A DNA stretch of 64,000 nucleotides from Paenibacillus gorillae (GCF_000513275.1 NZ_CBVJ010000075.1:1-64000), one strand, 5' to 3'. Numbered from the stretch's first letter, positions 1 to 9,123 are shown. The notes: generated from the letters alone by a model not told the origin. A program made the numbers and translations.

Positions 1-1500
1 GACTCCGTCACGCTTCCAGCACTCAGCTTTTCTTCCGTTACGCTTCCATCGCCCAGCTTCGCTTCCGTCACACTTCCATCGCCCAGCTTCGGCTCTGTTA
101 CACTAGCTTCACTCAGTTTTGCTTCTGTCACACTTGCATCGCTCAGCTTGGCTTCCGTTACGCTCCCGTCACCGAGCTTCGACTCCGTTACACTTGCATC
201 AATCAGCTTCGCTTCCGTTACGCTCCCGTCACCGAGCTTTGCTTCCGTCACGACTCCATCGCCCAGCTTCACTTCTGTCACGCTCGCTGCGCCCAGCTTC
301 GACTCCGTTACACTTCCGTCGCCCAGCTTCGTTTCCGTCACGCTTCCATCGCTCAGCTTCGCTTCCGTTACGCTCCCGTCACCAAGCTTCGCTTCCGTTA
401 CACTCGCAGCGCCTAGCTTCGACTCCGTCACACTAGCTTCGCCCAGCTTTGACTCTGTCACACTAGCTTCACTCAGCTTCGATTCCGTCACGCTCGCATC
501 AACCAGCTTCGCTTCCGTTACGCTACCATCAACCAGCTTCGCTTCCGTTACGCTACCATCGCTCAGCTTTGACTCCGTCACACTCGCATCGCCCAGCTTT
601 GCTTCCGTCACACTCGCTGCGCCCAGCTTCGCTTCCGTCACGCTTCCATCGCCCAGCTTCGTTTCCGTCACGCTCGCATTGCTCAGCTTTGATTCGGTCA
701 CACTCGCAGCCCTCAGCTTCGACTCCGTCACGCTTGCATCGCTCAGCTTCGCTTCCGTTACACTCTCAGCGCCTAGCTTCGACTCCGTTACGCTCGCATC
801 TCCAAGCTTCGACTCCGTCACGCTCGCATAACCAAGCTTCGCTTCTGTCACACTTGCATTGCTAAGCTTCGACTCCGTCACACTCGCATAACCAAGCTTC
901 GACTCCGTCACACTTCCATCGCTCAGCTTCGACTCCGTCACACTCGCATCGACCAGCTTCACTTCCGTGACACTCGCATCGCCAAGCTTCGCTTCCGTCA
1001 CGCTTGCATAACCAAGCTTCGCTTCCGTCACGCTCCCATAACCAAGCTTCGCTTCCGTTACGCTTGCATCACTCAGCTTCGACTCTGTTACGCTCGCATC
1101 GCTCAGCTTCGTTTCCGTTACGCTCGCATCGCTCAGCTTCGACTCCGTCACGCTTGCATCACCAAGCTTTGCTTCCGTCACGCTCGCAGCACCCAGCTTC
1201 GACTCCGTCACGCTCGCATCACTCAGCTTCGACTCCGTCACACTCGCATCACTCAGCTTCGACTCCGTCACGCTCGCTGCGCCCAGCTTCGACTCCGTCA
1301 CGCTCGCATCACTCAGCTTCGACTCCGTCACACTCGCATCACCAAGCTTCGCTTCCGTCACACTCGCATCGCCTAGCTTCGACTCCGTCACGCTCGCATC
1401 AGCCAGCTTCAGCTCCGTCACGCTCGCATCACCAAGCTTCATTTCCGTTACGCTTGCATCGTCCAGCTTCGCTTCCGTCACGCTCGCATCAGCCAGCTGA
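1..1500 (-). repeat. Near-identical 30-bp coding tandem repeat, about 50 units
   Basis: The plus strand shows a 30-bp period, with cores such as agcttcgactccgtcacgct and only a few substitutions between units. Each unit encodes one decapeptide of the SVTEAKLGDA type on the minus strand. The units abut with no spacers and all lengths keep the reading frame. The array continues past position 1. Low divergence indicates recent expansion or homogenisation. Confidence 0.95.
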
Positions 1501-4346
1501 CGTTGACCTACTGAGCCCTCCACCAGCTTGCTTCCGCCAATGCTCTCATCCTCAACCTTATCCGAGCGCCATACTTCTCCGCTTAAGTGAGCCGATGTAA
1601 TAGCACCTTTACGAATATGGTAGCCTTGCACCGTCTCAGCCTTCAAATGTTTGCCCGCGATCGTCTCCAGTTGAATATGCTCGCCGGACACCGCTGCTGC
1701 CGACAATTTGGCGGACGTTACCGATTCATCCTGCAAGATGTCCTCCGACACACTGCTGGACGTTAGATGCTCGCCCTTTACCGACAACAGCTGCAATTGG
1801 ATAGAGCCTACCGAAAGCTCCGCAAGCTTGCTCTCCGTTACGGAAAAATCAGAAATATGCGCTGTTCCAACAGAATCTGTCTGCAAATGAATGCTTTCGA
1901 CCGATCCTTCACGCAGATGCCCTGATCCGACGCTATTTGCCGCAAGCTTTGCCGCATTAACCGCCCCATCTGCAATGTGCCCGTCACGAACACTGCTCTC
2001 GCCAATGTGAATGCCGAGCACCGAAGCGTTCATAATATGACGGCTTTGGACCGCTTCGTCCTCAATATGCTTTGCCAGCACTGTACCAGAAGCCAGTTTA
2101 GCAGAGCCAACCGAACCGTCAGCCAGCTCTTCGCTGCCAACCGCAGCTATTTTCAAATGCTGGCTCCCGATGGTTCCCTCCTTCAGATGCTCGCCTCCGA
2201 ATGATTTAGGCTGCAGGTGCTGCACACCAACCGAGCCTTCTGCAAGCAATGAGGCATCTACGATTCCCGGTTGCAGCTTAGACCTTCCAACGCTGCCGTC
2301 CGCCAATTTCGAAGCCGTTACACTGCTGTCTGCCATTTTATCCGTCGACACAGCCTCGGGAGACAACTTCAAGGAATTAACGACATAGTCGGCTAAATGA
2401 TGCGAGAACACAACGCCCGGAGCCAAATAACGTTCCGTCACGACACCGATTGCCAGTTTGGCGCTCGTTACTGCACCATCCTGCAGTGCTTCCGTACCAA
2501 CCGATTGGCGTGCTAAATGCTGCTGCTCCACGATTGCCTGCTGCAGATGCTGTCCATTCACCGCTTCAGGAGAAATTGTTTCTTCCGTTACCGATCCGGC
2601 CGACAGATGATAGGATCGAACAGCTTCCAGTCCGATTTTTTCGAATGTAACGACCTCGTCCTGCAGATGCCGGGTGGAAATAGCTCCGCTAGCGATTTTC
2701 GATTCGCTTATCGCACCGTCAGCAAGCTTCCCCTCGGACACGGATTGCTCTACAAGCTGCTCCCCTCCCACCGAGGCGCCTGCAATATGCTTCATCTGGA
2801 CGGAAGCTGCTGCAAGCTTCGTGCTGTCTACCGCGCTATCCAGCAAATGTTCATTGCCGACCGATTCAGACTGAAGCTGCTCTCCGGATACGGAACCTTC
2901 AGCCAAATGGCGCTGCTGAATTTGTCCATCAGCGATTTTATCCGCTACGATGCTGCCGCGATTCAAATGCCGGCTTTGCACCGCATCATCCGCCAGCTTT
3001 ACAGCAGTCACGCTTTGCTCCGCAAGCTTAGATACCGTTACGGCATGATCCACCAGCTTGATGGTGGACACTGATTGATCAAGCAGCTTAGCCGATGTGA
3101 CGGCCTGCTCAGCGAGATGGCCGCTTTCGATTTGCCTTGGGCCGATGTGGGTACCAAGGACGGCCGACGGTTGAAGATGTGACGCGTCTACTGCGGCTTG
3201 CGCCAGATGCCCGGATGATACCGCCCCGGACTGCAGCTCCCTTGCCCCTATTGCTCCTTCGGCCAAATGTTCTGCTGCGATTACGCCCGGGGCCAAATGC
3301 TTTCCCTGTATGATACCTACCGCTACATGTTCGGCTAATATCAGCCCCGGTTTCAAATGTACGGAATCGACAGCCTCCACTGCAATTTTATCACTGCCAA
3401 CCGTTCCGTCCCGCAGTTTAGAGCGGGTAACCGCGCCATCAGCGAGTTTGGAGCTGTTGATGGACTCATTCGCAATGTTTTCCGGACGAACAGCCCCGCT
3501 CTTGATTTTGTCAGACGTCACCGATTGATTGTCCAGCAATTTCTCTGTTATGATCATTTGTTTCAGATGCTTCGCTTCAATAGAACCCTCAGCGATTTTA
3601 TCGGAACTGATCGTCCGGTCGGCAAGCTTATCAGACGTAATGCTGTCATCTGCCAGCTTGCTGCCGGAAATCGATTGATCCAATATTTTATCCCCGGTAA
3701 TGGAATTATTCATCAAATGAGCAGAGTGAATGGAGTCCGGCTTAATTTTCGCGCCGTTCACCGCGCCGTTGACGATGTGTATGCTGTCTATTGCAAAATC
3801 GGCTATCGCCTTGGAATCGATGCTGCCAGCTCGTAAATGCTCGCCTTCGACAGCCCCTGTAGCGATTTTGTCGCCTGTAATGGCACCATCGACCAAATCA
3901 TCGGTATAGATGAACGGAACGGGCTCATACAAGTCCTGCTTCTCCGCCAGCCGCTCTAATTTCTGATCATAGCTTGGCTCAGCAGTGCTGCTATTCGTTT
4001 CTGCTGTTGTCTCTGGAGACTCAGCCACCGGAAGTGAAGCGGCTGGTGCGACCGGTGCTGGCGGCGTTTCATCTTCGACTGCATCGACAGGCTCCTGTAA
4101 AGACGGAACTCCAATTGCATTAATGCTGACGTCTCTAGTTTCCTGCACCGGTTGTGCCGGCTGTACTGGCTGCGCTTGATTAGGCGCTTGTGCAGGGGCA
4201 GGCGTAATGTTGGCCTGACTCGACGGCTGCGAAGCTTTTCTTTTATTCAAATCGTCCAGCCACTTTAATTCGGAAGCATTCGGATTGTCGACATAGAAGA
4301 GCGGTCTTCGCCCTTTGGCGCTTCTCGGTTTTTTGCTTTTAGCCAT
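1..4346 (-). CDS. Giant decapeptide-repeat protein, C-terminus outside window (WIAG-tail type?)
   Basis: A minus-strand frame starting at the ATG at 4346 stays open to the window edge, giving at least 1448 residues. The start has an AGAAGGAG-type ribosome binding site. The N-terminus is basic (MAKSKKPRSAKGRR), followed by a region of about 130 residues rich in Pro, Gln, Ala and Thr, with no obvious signal peptide. From about residue 150 to the edge it is continuous ten-residue repeats of the form [DG]-[GS]-[AS]-[VI]-x-x-x-K/H-[LI]-x, about 130 copies. Early copies each differ, such as DGAITGDKIA and TGAVEGEHLR; the last ~50 are nearly all SVTEAKLGDA-like. Such repeats occur in tail-fibre-like and Paenibacillus surface proteins, and I recall very long ones ending in a WIAG-tail domain. 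That ending is not visible here, so the family is inference. The function is unknown; a long solenoid or fibre is plausible. Confidence 0.8.
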   Translation of the reverse strand, partial: MAKSKKPRSAKGRRPLFYVDNPNASELKWLDDLNKRKASQPSSQANITPAPAQAPNQAQPVQPAQPVQETRDVSINAIGVPSLQEPVDAVEDETPPAPVAPAASLPVAESPETTAETNSSTAEPSYDQKLERLAEKQDLYEPVPFIYTDDLVDGAITGDKIATGAVEGEHLRAGSIDSKAIADFAIDSIHIVNGAVNGAKIKPDSIHSAHLMNNSITGDKILDQSISGSKLADDSITSDKLADRTISSDKIAEGSIEAKHLKQMIITEKLLDNQSVTSDKIKSGAVRPENIANESINSSKLADGAVTRSKLRDGTVGSDKIAVEAVDSVHLKPGLILAEHVAVGIIQGKHLAPGVIAAEHLAEGAIGARELQSGAVSSGHLAQAAVDASHLQPSAVLGTHIGPRQIESGHLAEQAVTSAKLLDQSVSTIKLVDHAVTVSKLAEQSVTAVKLADDAVQSRHLNRGSIVADKIADGQIQQRHLAEGSVSGEQLQSESVGNEHLLDSAVDSTKLAAASVQMKHIAGASVGGEQLVEQSVSEGKLADGAISESKIASGAISTRHLQDEVVTFEKIGLEAVRSYHLSAGSVTEETISPEAVNGQHLQQAIVEQQHLARQSVGTEALQDGAVTSAKLAIGVVTERYLAPGVVFSHHLADYVVNSLKLSPEAVSTDKMADSSVTASKLADGSVGRSKLQPGIVDASLLAEGSVGVQHLQPKSFGGEHLKEGTIGSQHLKIAAVGSEELADGSVGSAKLASGTVLAKHIEDEAVQSRHIMNASVLGIHIGESSVRDGHIADGAVNAAKLAANSVGSGHLREGSVESIHLQTDSVGTAHISDFSVTESKLAELSVGSIQLQLLSVKGEHLTSSSVSEDILQDESVTSAKLSAAAVSGEHIQLETIAGKHLKAETVQGYHIRKGAITSAHLSGEVWRSDKVEDESIGGSKLVEGSVGQRQLADASVTEAKLDDASVTEMKLGDASVTELKLADASVTESKLGDASVTEAKLGDASVTESKLSDASVTESKLGAASVTESKLSDASVTESKLSDASVTESKLGAASVTEAKLGDASVTESKLSDASVTETKLSDASVTESKLSDASVTEAKLGYGSVTEAKLGYASVTEAKLGDASVTEVKLVDASVTESKLSDGSVTESKLGYASVTESKLSNASVTEAKLGYASVTESKLGDASVTESKLGAESVTEAKLSDASVTESKLRAASVTESKLSNASVTETKLGDGSVTEAKLGAASVTEAKLGDASVTESKLSDGSVTEAKLVDGSVTEAKLVDASVTESKLSEASVTESKLGEASVTESKLGAASVTEAKLGDGSVTEAKLSDGSVTETKLGDGSVTESKLGAASVTEVKLGDGVVTEAKLGDGSVTEAKLIDASVTESKLGDGSVTEAKLSDASVTEAKLSEASVTEPKLGDGSVTEAKLGDGSVTEEKLSAGSVTE
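1501..3897 (-). repeat. Degenerate 30-bp coding repeats, about 80 units
   Basis: The same ten-residue period continues toward the N-terminus of the gene, but the DNA units no longer resemble each other closely. Only the pattern small-small-V/I-xxx-K/H-L/I is kept. His often replaces Lys at the key position (EHL, GHL, RHL). This is the older part of the array. Confidence 0.85.
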
Positions 4347-4449
4347 TGTCCTCTCCTTCTTCCACCTGAAATGTCATACGTAATATATGCATCTACCCAT
4401 AGGCTCGTTACTGGGGCAGGAAGGTTCACTACAAACGCAGCGCATAAAA

Positions 4450-4487
4450 AATACCCGTTCACGCGTATAGGCGCATGAACGGGTATT
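4450..4487 (-). terminator. Rho-independent terminator downstream of the fecCD pair
   Basis: A perfect 12-bp stem (aatacccgttca with its complement) encloses a 14-base loop. On the minus strand it is followed by a T run, so it fits the end of the siderophore permease transcript. The palindromic element lies between it and the last permease gene. Confidence 0.7.
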
Positions 4488-4488
4488 C

Positions 4489-4652
4489 AGGGTGTGTCTG
4501 AGAACTCTGAGGGCAGCAAATTTTGCCGAATTTTCGTTCCATGCAAGGCGCGTTTGTGAAGGCGTACCCGGGGGTACGTCAAGCAAACGGAACGATGCAG
4601 GGGGCGGAAAGGCGGTGAAAGGTGCCACTGAACGGGTTTTCAGACACGCCCT
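4489..4652. mobile_element. 164-bp palindromic MITE/REP-like element
   Basis: The ends are inverted repeats, agggtgtgtctga on the left and tcagacacgccct on the right, with one mismatch over 13 bp. The centre is also self-complementary: gcgtaccc faces gggtacg, and gcgtttgtgaa pairs with the region around caagcaaacg. There is no coding capacity. The right end falls 7 bp after the stop of the neighbouring permease. I recall similar short palindromes dispersed in Paenibacillus genomes, but copy number cannot be seen here. Confidence 0.65.
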
Positions 4653-4659
4653 AGATCTT

Positions 4660-5682
4660 TTATTTCGTTTTGGAAAGCAGGTACAGGAAGTATGGTGCTC
4701 CGATAATCGCTACAATAATGCCTGTTGGTAATGAAGAGAAGGACCTCGCAATTGTGTCCGCCACAATAACGAGCAATGCGCCAAGCAGCGCTGAGGTCGG
4801 GATATTCAGCTGATGCTGAGGACCAACCAGACGCCGGGCCAAATGCGGTCCAACGAGACCTACAAAGCTGATGCCGCCGCCAATCGCAACGCAGGAGCCA
4901 GCGAGGCCTACTGCCGCTGCCAGCAGCCAAATCCGGTCGCGATTGATCGGCGTACCCAAGCCTTTTGCCATCTGATCGCCCAGATTCAGAATGTTAAGCG
5001 AACGGGACTTGATCATTGCAAATGGAATAAGTACAAAAATCCACGGAACCAAAGCGATAACGTATTTCCAGTTCGAGCCTGCAATGCTGCCTGCGAGCCA
5101 GATCGATACGTACTGATAATCTTCCGGATCAAGCGCTAGTGTCAAGACAACCATCGCGGCGTTAATACCAGCCTGGACGGCTACCCCAATCAAGATCATA
5201 CGTGTTGGGAGCAATCCTTTGTGACGCTTATAGGCAAGCATGAAGATTAGAACCGCTGCACTTGCCGCTCCTCCAAGCGCCAATAACGGCAGGAGGAACA
5301 AATTAGCTGACGAATTATCCCGCAGGAAAGCAATGTACAGCGTCACCATTAAACCTGCGCCCGCATTAATGCCAAGGAGACCCGGATCAGCGAGCGGGTT
5401 GCGGAACAGCCCTTGCAAAATCGCACCTGACACGGCAAAGCCTGCACCGATAAGAACCGAAATAATGATCCGCGGCAGCCGGAATTCGAATAGAATCAGA
5501 TGCTGCTTGTCAGTTCCCCAGCCAAACAGCGTCTTCACGACATCTATCGGCGAGAGCCGGATGTGGCCGGTATTCATACTAACAATAAAAGCTGCGATAA
5601 CCAGGATCGTTAAAGTCAGCATAACGATAATCGCACGGCTTCTTCTTCTGCTTTCCGTTACGGATATGTTTAGTTTATTCAT
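4660..5682 (-). CDS. FecCD-family iron-siderophore ABC transporter permease (second subunit)
   Basis: A 340-residue multi-spanning membrane protein of the BtuC/FecCD family, forming half of the channel that moves ferric-siderophore across the membrane. Family hallmarks are visible: an N-terminal membrane segment (IVMLTLTILVIAAFIV), FRLPRIIISVLIGAGFAVSG, LQGLFRNPLADPGLLGINAG, and near the C-terminus GGGISFVGLVGPHLARRLVG, the cytoplasmic coupling region. Length is typical. Its ATG overlaps the stop of the upstream permease by one base (TAATG), so the two are translationally coupled and probably form a heterodimer such as FeuB-FeuC or YfiZ-YfhA. No binding protein or ATPase is encoded next to it, so those partners must lie elsewhere. 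Confidence 0.93.
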   Translation of the reverse strand: MNKLNISVTESRRRSRAIIVMLTLTILVIAAFIVSMNTGHIRLSPIDVVKTLFGWGTDKQHLILFEFRLPRIIISVLIGAGFAVSGAILQGLFRNPLADPGLLGINAGAGLMVTLYIAFLRDNSSANLFLLPLLALGGAASAAVLIFMLAYKRHKGLLPTRMILIGVAVQAGINAAMVVLTLALDPEDYQYVSIWLAGSIAGSNWKYVIALVPWIFVLIPFAMIKSRSLNILNLGDQMAKGLGTPINRDRIWLLAAAVGLAGSCVAIGGGISFVGLVGPHLARRLVGPQHQLNIPTSALLGALLVIVADTIARSFSSLPTGIIVAIIGAPYFLYLLSKTK

Positions 5683-6725
5683 TACAATTCTCCCCTCTGT
5701 TTCACTGCAAGGTAGAGGAAGAACGGTACGCCGATCAGTGCAATTAAAGCGCCGATCGGAAACTCCGATGGAGGATTCATCGTTCTGGCTACGATATCAG
5801 CAAGCACGACCAGCAATCCGCCAAGCACTGCCGAACACGGTATAATCCAGCGATAATTGACGCCAACCAGGTAACGGGCAAAATGCGGAATGATAAGTCC
5901 AATAAAGCCTACAGCGCCCGCGACCGATACCCCTGCGCCCGCAAGCACTAACGTAAAGATTAAGCCTAACACTTTTATTAAGCCGGTTCTCGTTCCCAGC
6001 GAGACGGCAATATCTTCACCCAAACTCAGCAAAGAAATAGCGCGAGATATAATAATGGCGCCAATTAGCCCGCCGCCGATCCAAGGTGTAATAATCGAAA
6101 TTTGCTGCCAGTTGATGCCGGCAACGCCGCCATGATACCAGAAGGCCATGTTTTGGCCCACCTTATAATGAATTTGAATACCTGAGCTAAGTGCGACGAA
6201 CAATGCGCTGACTGCAGCGCCTGCAAGCGTCAGCCGGACCGGCGTCAAGCCGCCTTTAGACAGGGAGGTAACTCCGTATACGATAGCGACGCCAAGAGCC
6301 GCGCCTACGAAACAGAAAAGCATAATACTCATATATGAAAGACTAGGGAAAAAGGCAAAACAAATAGCCAACACAAACCCTGCGCCCGCATTCAGACCAA
6401 GCAAGCTGGGATCGGCAAGCGGATTTCGCGTCATCCCTTGCATAATTGCGCCAGACACAGCAAAGGCTGCTCCAACAACCGCACAAGCTATTGCACGAGG
6501 CATACGAAGCTCACGAATAATCTGATGGCTCGTTAAATCCGGATTAAACTTAAATACCGCTTCCCACACGGTTTCCAGACTGATGTTGGCTGCTCCGACC
6601 GATATCGCCAGTGCCATGGAAAGCAAGAGCGCTGCTGTACCGCCTATGAGGATGATCGTCGCAACGACCGGTCTGGCATGCAGCTTGACGGAAGGCTTTG
6701 CTTCCGTTTCATTATTGAGTGCCAT
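5682..6725 (-). CDS. FecCD-family iron-siderophore ABC transporter permease (first subunit)
   Basis: A 347-residue FecCD permease, first gene of a two-gene operon. It shows RELRMPRAIACAVVGAAFAV, MQGMTRNPLADPSLLGLNAG and AGAVGFIGLIIPHFARYLVG, the same landmarks as its partner, with about nine hydrophobic segments. The start at 6725 has AAAGG about 11 bases upstream. A Fur-like operator lies about 40 bp upstream, which supports iron-repressed expression and a ferric-siderophore substrate rather than cobalamin. The specific siderophore cannot be read from the sequence. Confidence 0.93.
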   Translation of the reverse strand: MALNNETEAKPSVKLHARPVVATIILIGGTAALLLSMALAISVGAANISLETVWEAVFKFNPDLTSHQIIRELRMPRAIACAVVGAAFAVSGAIMQGMTRNPLADPSLLGLNAGAGFVLAICFAFFPSLSYMSIMLFCFVGAALGVAIVYGVTSLSKGGLTPVRLTLAGAAVSALFVALSSGIQIHYKVGQNMAFWYHGGVAGINWQQISIITPWIGGGLIGAIIISRAISLLSLGEDIAVSLGTRTGLIKVLGLIFTLVLAGAGVSVAGAVGFIGLIIPHFARYLVGVNYRWIIPCSAVLGGLLVVLADIVARTMNPPSEFPIGALIALIGVPFFLYLAVKQRGEL

Positions 6726-6766
6726 TGATGCAACTACCTTTCTGTATGTAACTTATAAATTCATTT

Positions 6767-6785
6767 GATAACGATTCTCGTTTTC
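6767..6785 (-). promoter_or_regulatory. Fur box upstream of the fecCD operon
   Basis: The 19-bp site gataacgattctcgttttc matches the classical Fur consensus (GATAATGATAATCATTATC, read on the minus strand) at 15 of 19 positions by my count. It sits 42-60 bp upstream of the first permease start, where bound Fur-Fe would block transcription. Confidence 0.75.
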
Positions 6786-6852
6786 AAATATATCAAAGTT
6801 TGATTCCAAATTCAATTCTAATTATGCGCTTTGTTTTTCCCAACAGTACGAA

Positions 6853-6912
6853 AATAGAAGAAGGCCGTCCCGGGCGAGATTATGCTAGCTCCGCGAACAG
6901 CCTTCTATTCCT
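6853..6912 (-). terminator. Inverted repeat, probable terminator of the glycosyltransferase gene
   Basis: aatagaag-aaggccg faces cagccttctatt about 30 bases away, giving a long imperfect stem just after the glycosyltransferase stop on the minus strand. A T-rich tract follows. The loop is large, so confidence is moderate. Confidence 0.5.
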
Positions 6913-6942
6913 ATTTGCTATCAGCTTAAATAGCAATTCCTT

Positions 6943-8136
6943 CTATAATTCTGATTCGGCATCTGCTATTGCAGTTGCCCCTGCTGTGCTTCCTCGAAGC
7001 AGCTTCAGCCAGCGGTCGGCGGTGTGCTGCCAGGTAAACATCTGCTCCACGCGCTTCCTGCTTTCCGCTCCCATCCGGTCACGGAGTTCTTTATCGAGAA
7101 GAAGCAGTCTCAATTTATCGACCAGTTCACTCTCCACCCGCCCGGGGTCGATAAGAAAGCCGGTTTCCCCGTCGCGTATAATTTCCTTCATTCCCCCTGC
7201 ACTCGTAGCAATCACCGGCAAGCCGCAAGCCATCGCTTCAACATTGACGAGGCCAAACGCTTCCCGCTGGCCGGAAGGAACGACGGCAATGTCCGAAGCA
7301 ATGAACCATTTCGGCACTTCAGTATACGGTACATAAGGAACGAAGCGCACATTACCGGGACAATTGCGGGCGAGCTTATGCAGATTCCGGGAGTAGGCTG
7401 TCGTCCGGTGCGAGCCGTAAAAGGGGCTGCCTACGATGACGATCAGCAGCTCAGGATCGATTTGGGCAAGCGCCGGAGCTGCGCGAAGCAGATGGTGCAC
7501 CCCTTTGAGCGGAATTAACCGGCCGAGGAAAATAACCACCTTCCGGCCGCTCAGCCCTTTTTGTTCCCGGATCAAAGACCGCATAGACATCCCCTCATCC
7601 GAAAACCGGGACGGAAACCGTTCAGGCTCGACGCCCGGGTAAACAACCTTTAACTTTGATCTTGCCTCAGGAACCCGTGCAGCGACTGTCCGCAGCAGAA
7701 ACTCGCTATTCACGATAATCTTGTCCGCTGCACGCAAGCATTGCCGCAGTTTGGACCGTGTCAAATACTTGCCGCCTATAAAGGTAGAGGAATGCAGGCT
7801 GAGCCAAATCTGTTTACGCGGATATCTTCTCCTTAAGGCCAATACGTATAAGGGACGATTGTCCACTTGAATATGAGAGGGCGCAAATCTCGCGATCGCT
7901 CTTCCTGCTGCTGCAATGTACGATGCTTTGTTCATCGCATTGAATCTTTCACAGAAGACACCGTTGACATAGCCGGTTCTAGCCAGGCCGCGCATGCTTT
8001 TCCCATAAATACGCGGCTCAGCATGCGGTTTTAGAAGTGGAACGAATTTCTCGACGACACGCTCAACGGAACTGCTTTTTCCAGACGGAATAGGGAAGGA
8101 ACCCGGAGTAACGAATGCGACCCTTGGGGATGCCAT
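6943..8136 (-). CDS. GT4-family glycosyltransferase, CotSA-like
   Basis: A 397-residue GT-B fold glycosyltransferase (group 1). The N-terminal Rossmann domain begins VAFVTPGSFPIPSGKSSSVE. The C-terminal donor-nucleotide domain carries VVIFLGRLIPLKGVHHLL and the E-x7-E type motif in REAFGLVNVEAMACGLPVIA, followed by GGMKEIIRDGETGFLI. It transfers a sugar from an activated donor to an unknown acceptor. The overall layout resembles Bacillus CotSA, a coat-associated transferase, but that identity is inference. It is a single gene with its own terminator. AGGAGG lies 13 bases before the ATG, slightly long spacing. Psd is divergent. Confidence 0.85.
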   Translation of the reverse strand: MASPRVAFVTPGSFPIPSGKSSSVERVVEKFVPLLKPHAEPRIYGKSMRGLARTGYVNGVFCERFNAMNKASYIAAAGRAIARFAPSHIQVDNRPLYVLALRRRYPRKQIWLSLHSSTFIGGKYLTRSKLRQCLRAADKIIVNSEFLLRTVAARVPEARSKLKVVYPGVEPERFPSRFSDEGMSMRSLIREQKGLSGRKVVIFLGRLIPLKGVHHLLRAAPALAQIDPELLIVIVGSPFYGSHRTTAYSRNLHKLARNCPGNVRFVPYVPYTEVPKWFIASDIAVVPSGQREAFGLVNVEAMACGLPVIATSAGGMKEIIRDGETGFLIDPGRVESELVDKLRLLLLDKELRDRMGAESRKRVEQMFTWQHTADRWLKLLRGSTAGATAIADAESEL

Positions 8137-8320
8137 TTGTCTATGAAAACCTCCTGCCAGAAGCGTTGATTCACTAGCATACGCATTCTTTTCCGTGGTT
8201 GCTATAGGCCAATGAAGACACGCTGCGCTTTAGTTTCTATTGCTTTGTACTGCTTCTTATGGCACACTGTTCGAGAAAAGCAACAACCTACGAAGTATGA
8301 AAGGACGTGCGGTACGATTC

Positions 8321-9112
8321 ATGAAAGACCGATTTTTTCGTGCCATGACGGAATTAAGCTCGCGCAAATGGATTTCCAAAACCACCGGAAGGTTCGCACA
8401 ATCCAGAGGAAGCCGATTGTTTATCGCTAAATTCGCCAGCATGTATGGCATAAAGACAGAAGAGGCTGAGAAGCCGCTTCAAGAATACAAAACGTTAAAT
8501 GAATTTTTCACACGCAGACTGAAGCCAGGAGCCCGTTTACTGGATTCGGACATGACTGCGCTAATCAGTCCGGTTGATGCTCTCATTACCGGAGCAGGCC
8601 CTATTACAAGCGGGACGATCGTCAATGTAAAGGGACAGGACTACACCGTTGAAGAGCTGCTGAACCGTTCTCCCCGCATGGAAAATTACAAGCATGGCTA
8701 TTACATCGTGCTCTACTTAAGTCCAACCGACTATCACCGCATTCATTCTCCGGTAAGCGGACGCATTGTCGAGCGTGAGCATGTGCCCGGCAAAGTATAT
8801 CCGGTTAACGAGTTCGGTCTGACCCGCATGCGCAGAGTGCTCAGCCGCAATGAGCGTCTGATCACTTATATTCAGCATGATGGGGGAGAAACCGCGGTCG
8901 TCAAGGTTGGAGCGATGAACGTAAGCAGCATCCGCTATGTAGAGCCGATTAAGCCAACGGCGGAAAGAGGCGGCGAGCTCGCTTATTTCGAATTCGGCTC
9001 CACCGTCGTGCTTCTGCTCGAAGACGATACTTTCGAGCCTCGCGCCGATTTGCAAGTCGGCCTCAAGGTTCGTATGGGCGAGCGCTTGGGTAAATTGATT
9101 AGCCAAACCTAA
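8321..9112 (+). CDS. psd: Phosphatidylserine decarboxylase proenzyme
   Basis: Psd converts phosphatidylserine to phosphatidylethanolamine at the membrane. The proenzyme self-cleaves at a Gly-Ser-Thr site to create a pyruvoyl cofactor; here that site is FGSTVVLLLE near the C-terminus. Other landmarks are SPVDALITGAGPI, the Asp/His region YYIVLYLSPTDYHRIHSPV and KVGAMNVSSI. From the ATG at 8321 (MKDRFFRAMTELSSRKW) it is 263 residues, the same as Bacillus Psd, and the N-terminus aligns. Upstream in-frame ATGs at 8240 and 8297 exist, and none of the three has a strong ribosome binding site, so the start is uncertain. A hairpin terminator follows closely. No pssA lies beside it. Confidence 0.92.
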   Translation: MKDRFFRAMTELSSRKWISKTTGRFAQSRGSRLFIAKFASMYGIKTEEAEKPLQEYKTLNEFFTRRLKPGARLLDSDMTALISPVDALITGAGPITSGTIVNVKGQDYTVEELLNRSPRMENYKHGYYIVLYLSPTDYHRIHSPVSGRIVEREHVPGKVYPVNEFGLTRMRRVLSRNERLITYIQHDGGETAVVKVGAMNVSSIRYVEPIKPTAERGGELAYFEFGSTVVLLLEDDTFEPRADLQVGLKVRMGERLGKLISQT

Positions 9113-9123
9113 TAAAAATAAGC

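Noticed and set aside
1-1500. CRISPR array
   Set aside because: The 30-bp units abut without unique spacers and encode protein continuously; no cas genes are seen.
1-1600. Long plus-strand open frames of Ser/Pro/Thr or Arg/His/Ser repeats
   Set aside because: They mirror the 30-bp coding array on the minus strand; there is no ribosome binding site and the composition is an artefact of periodicity.
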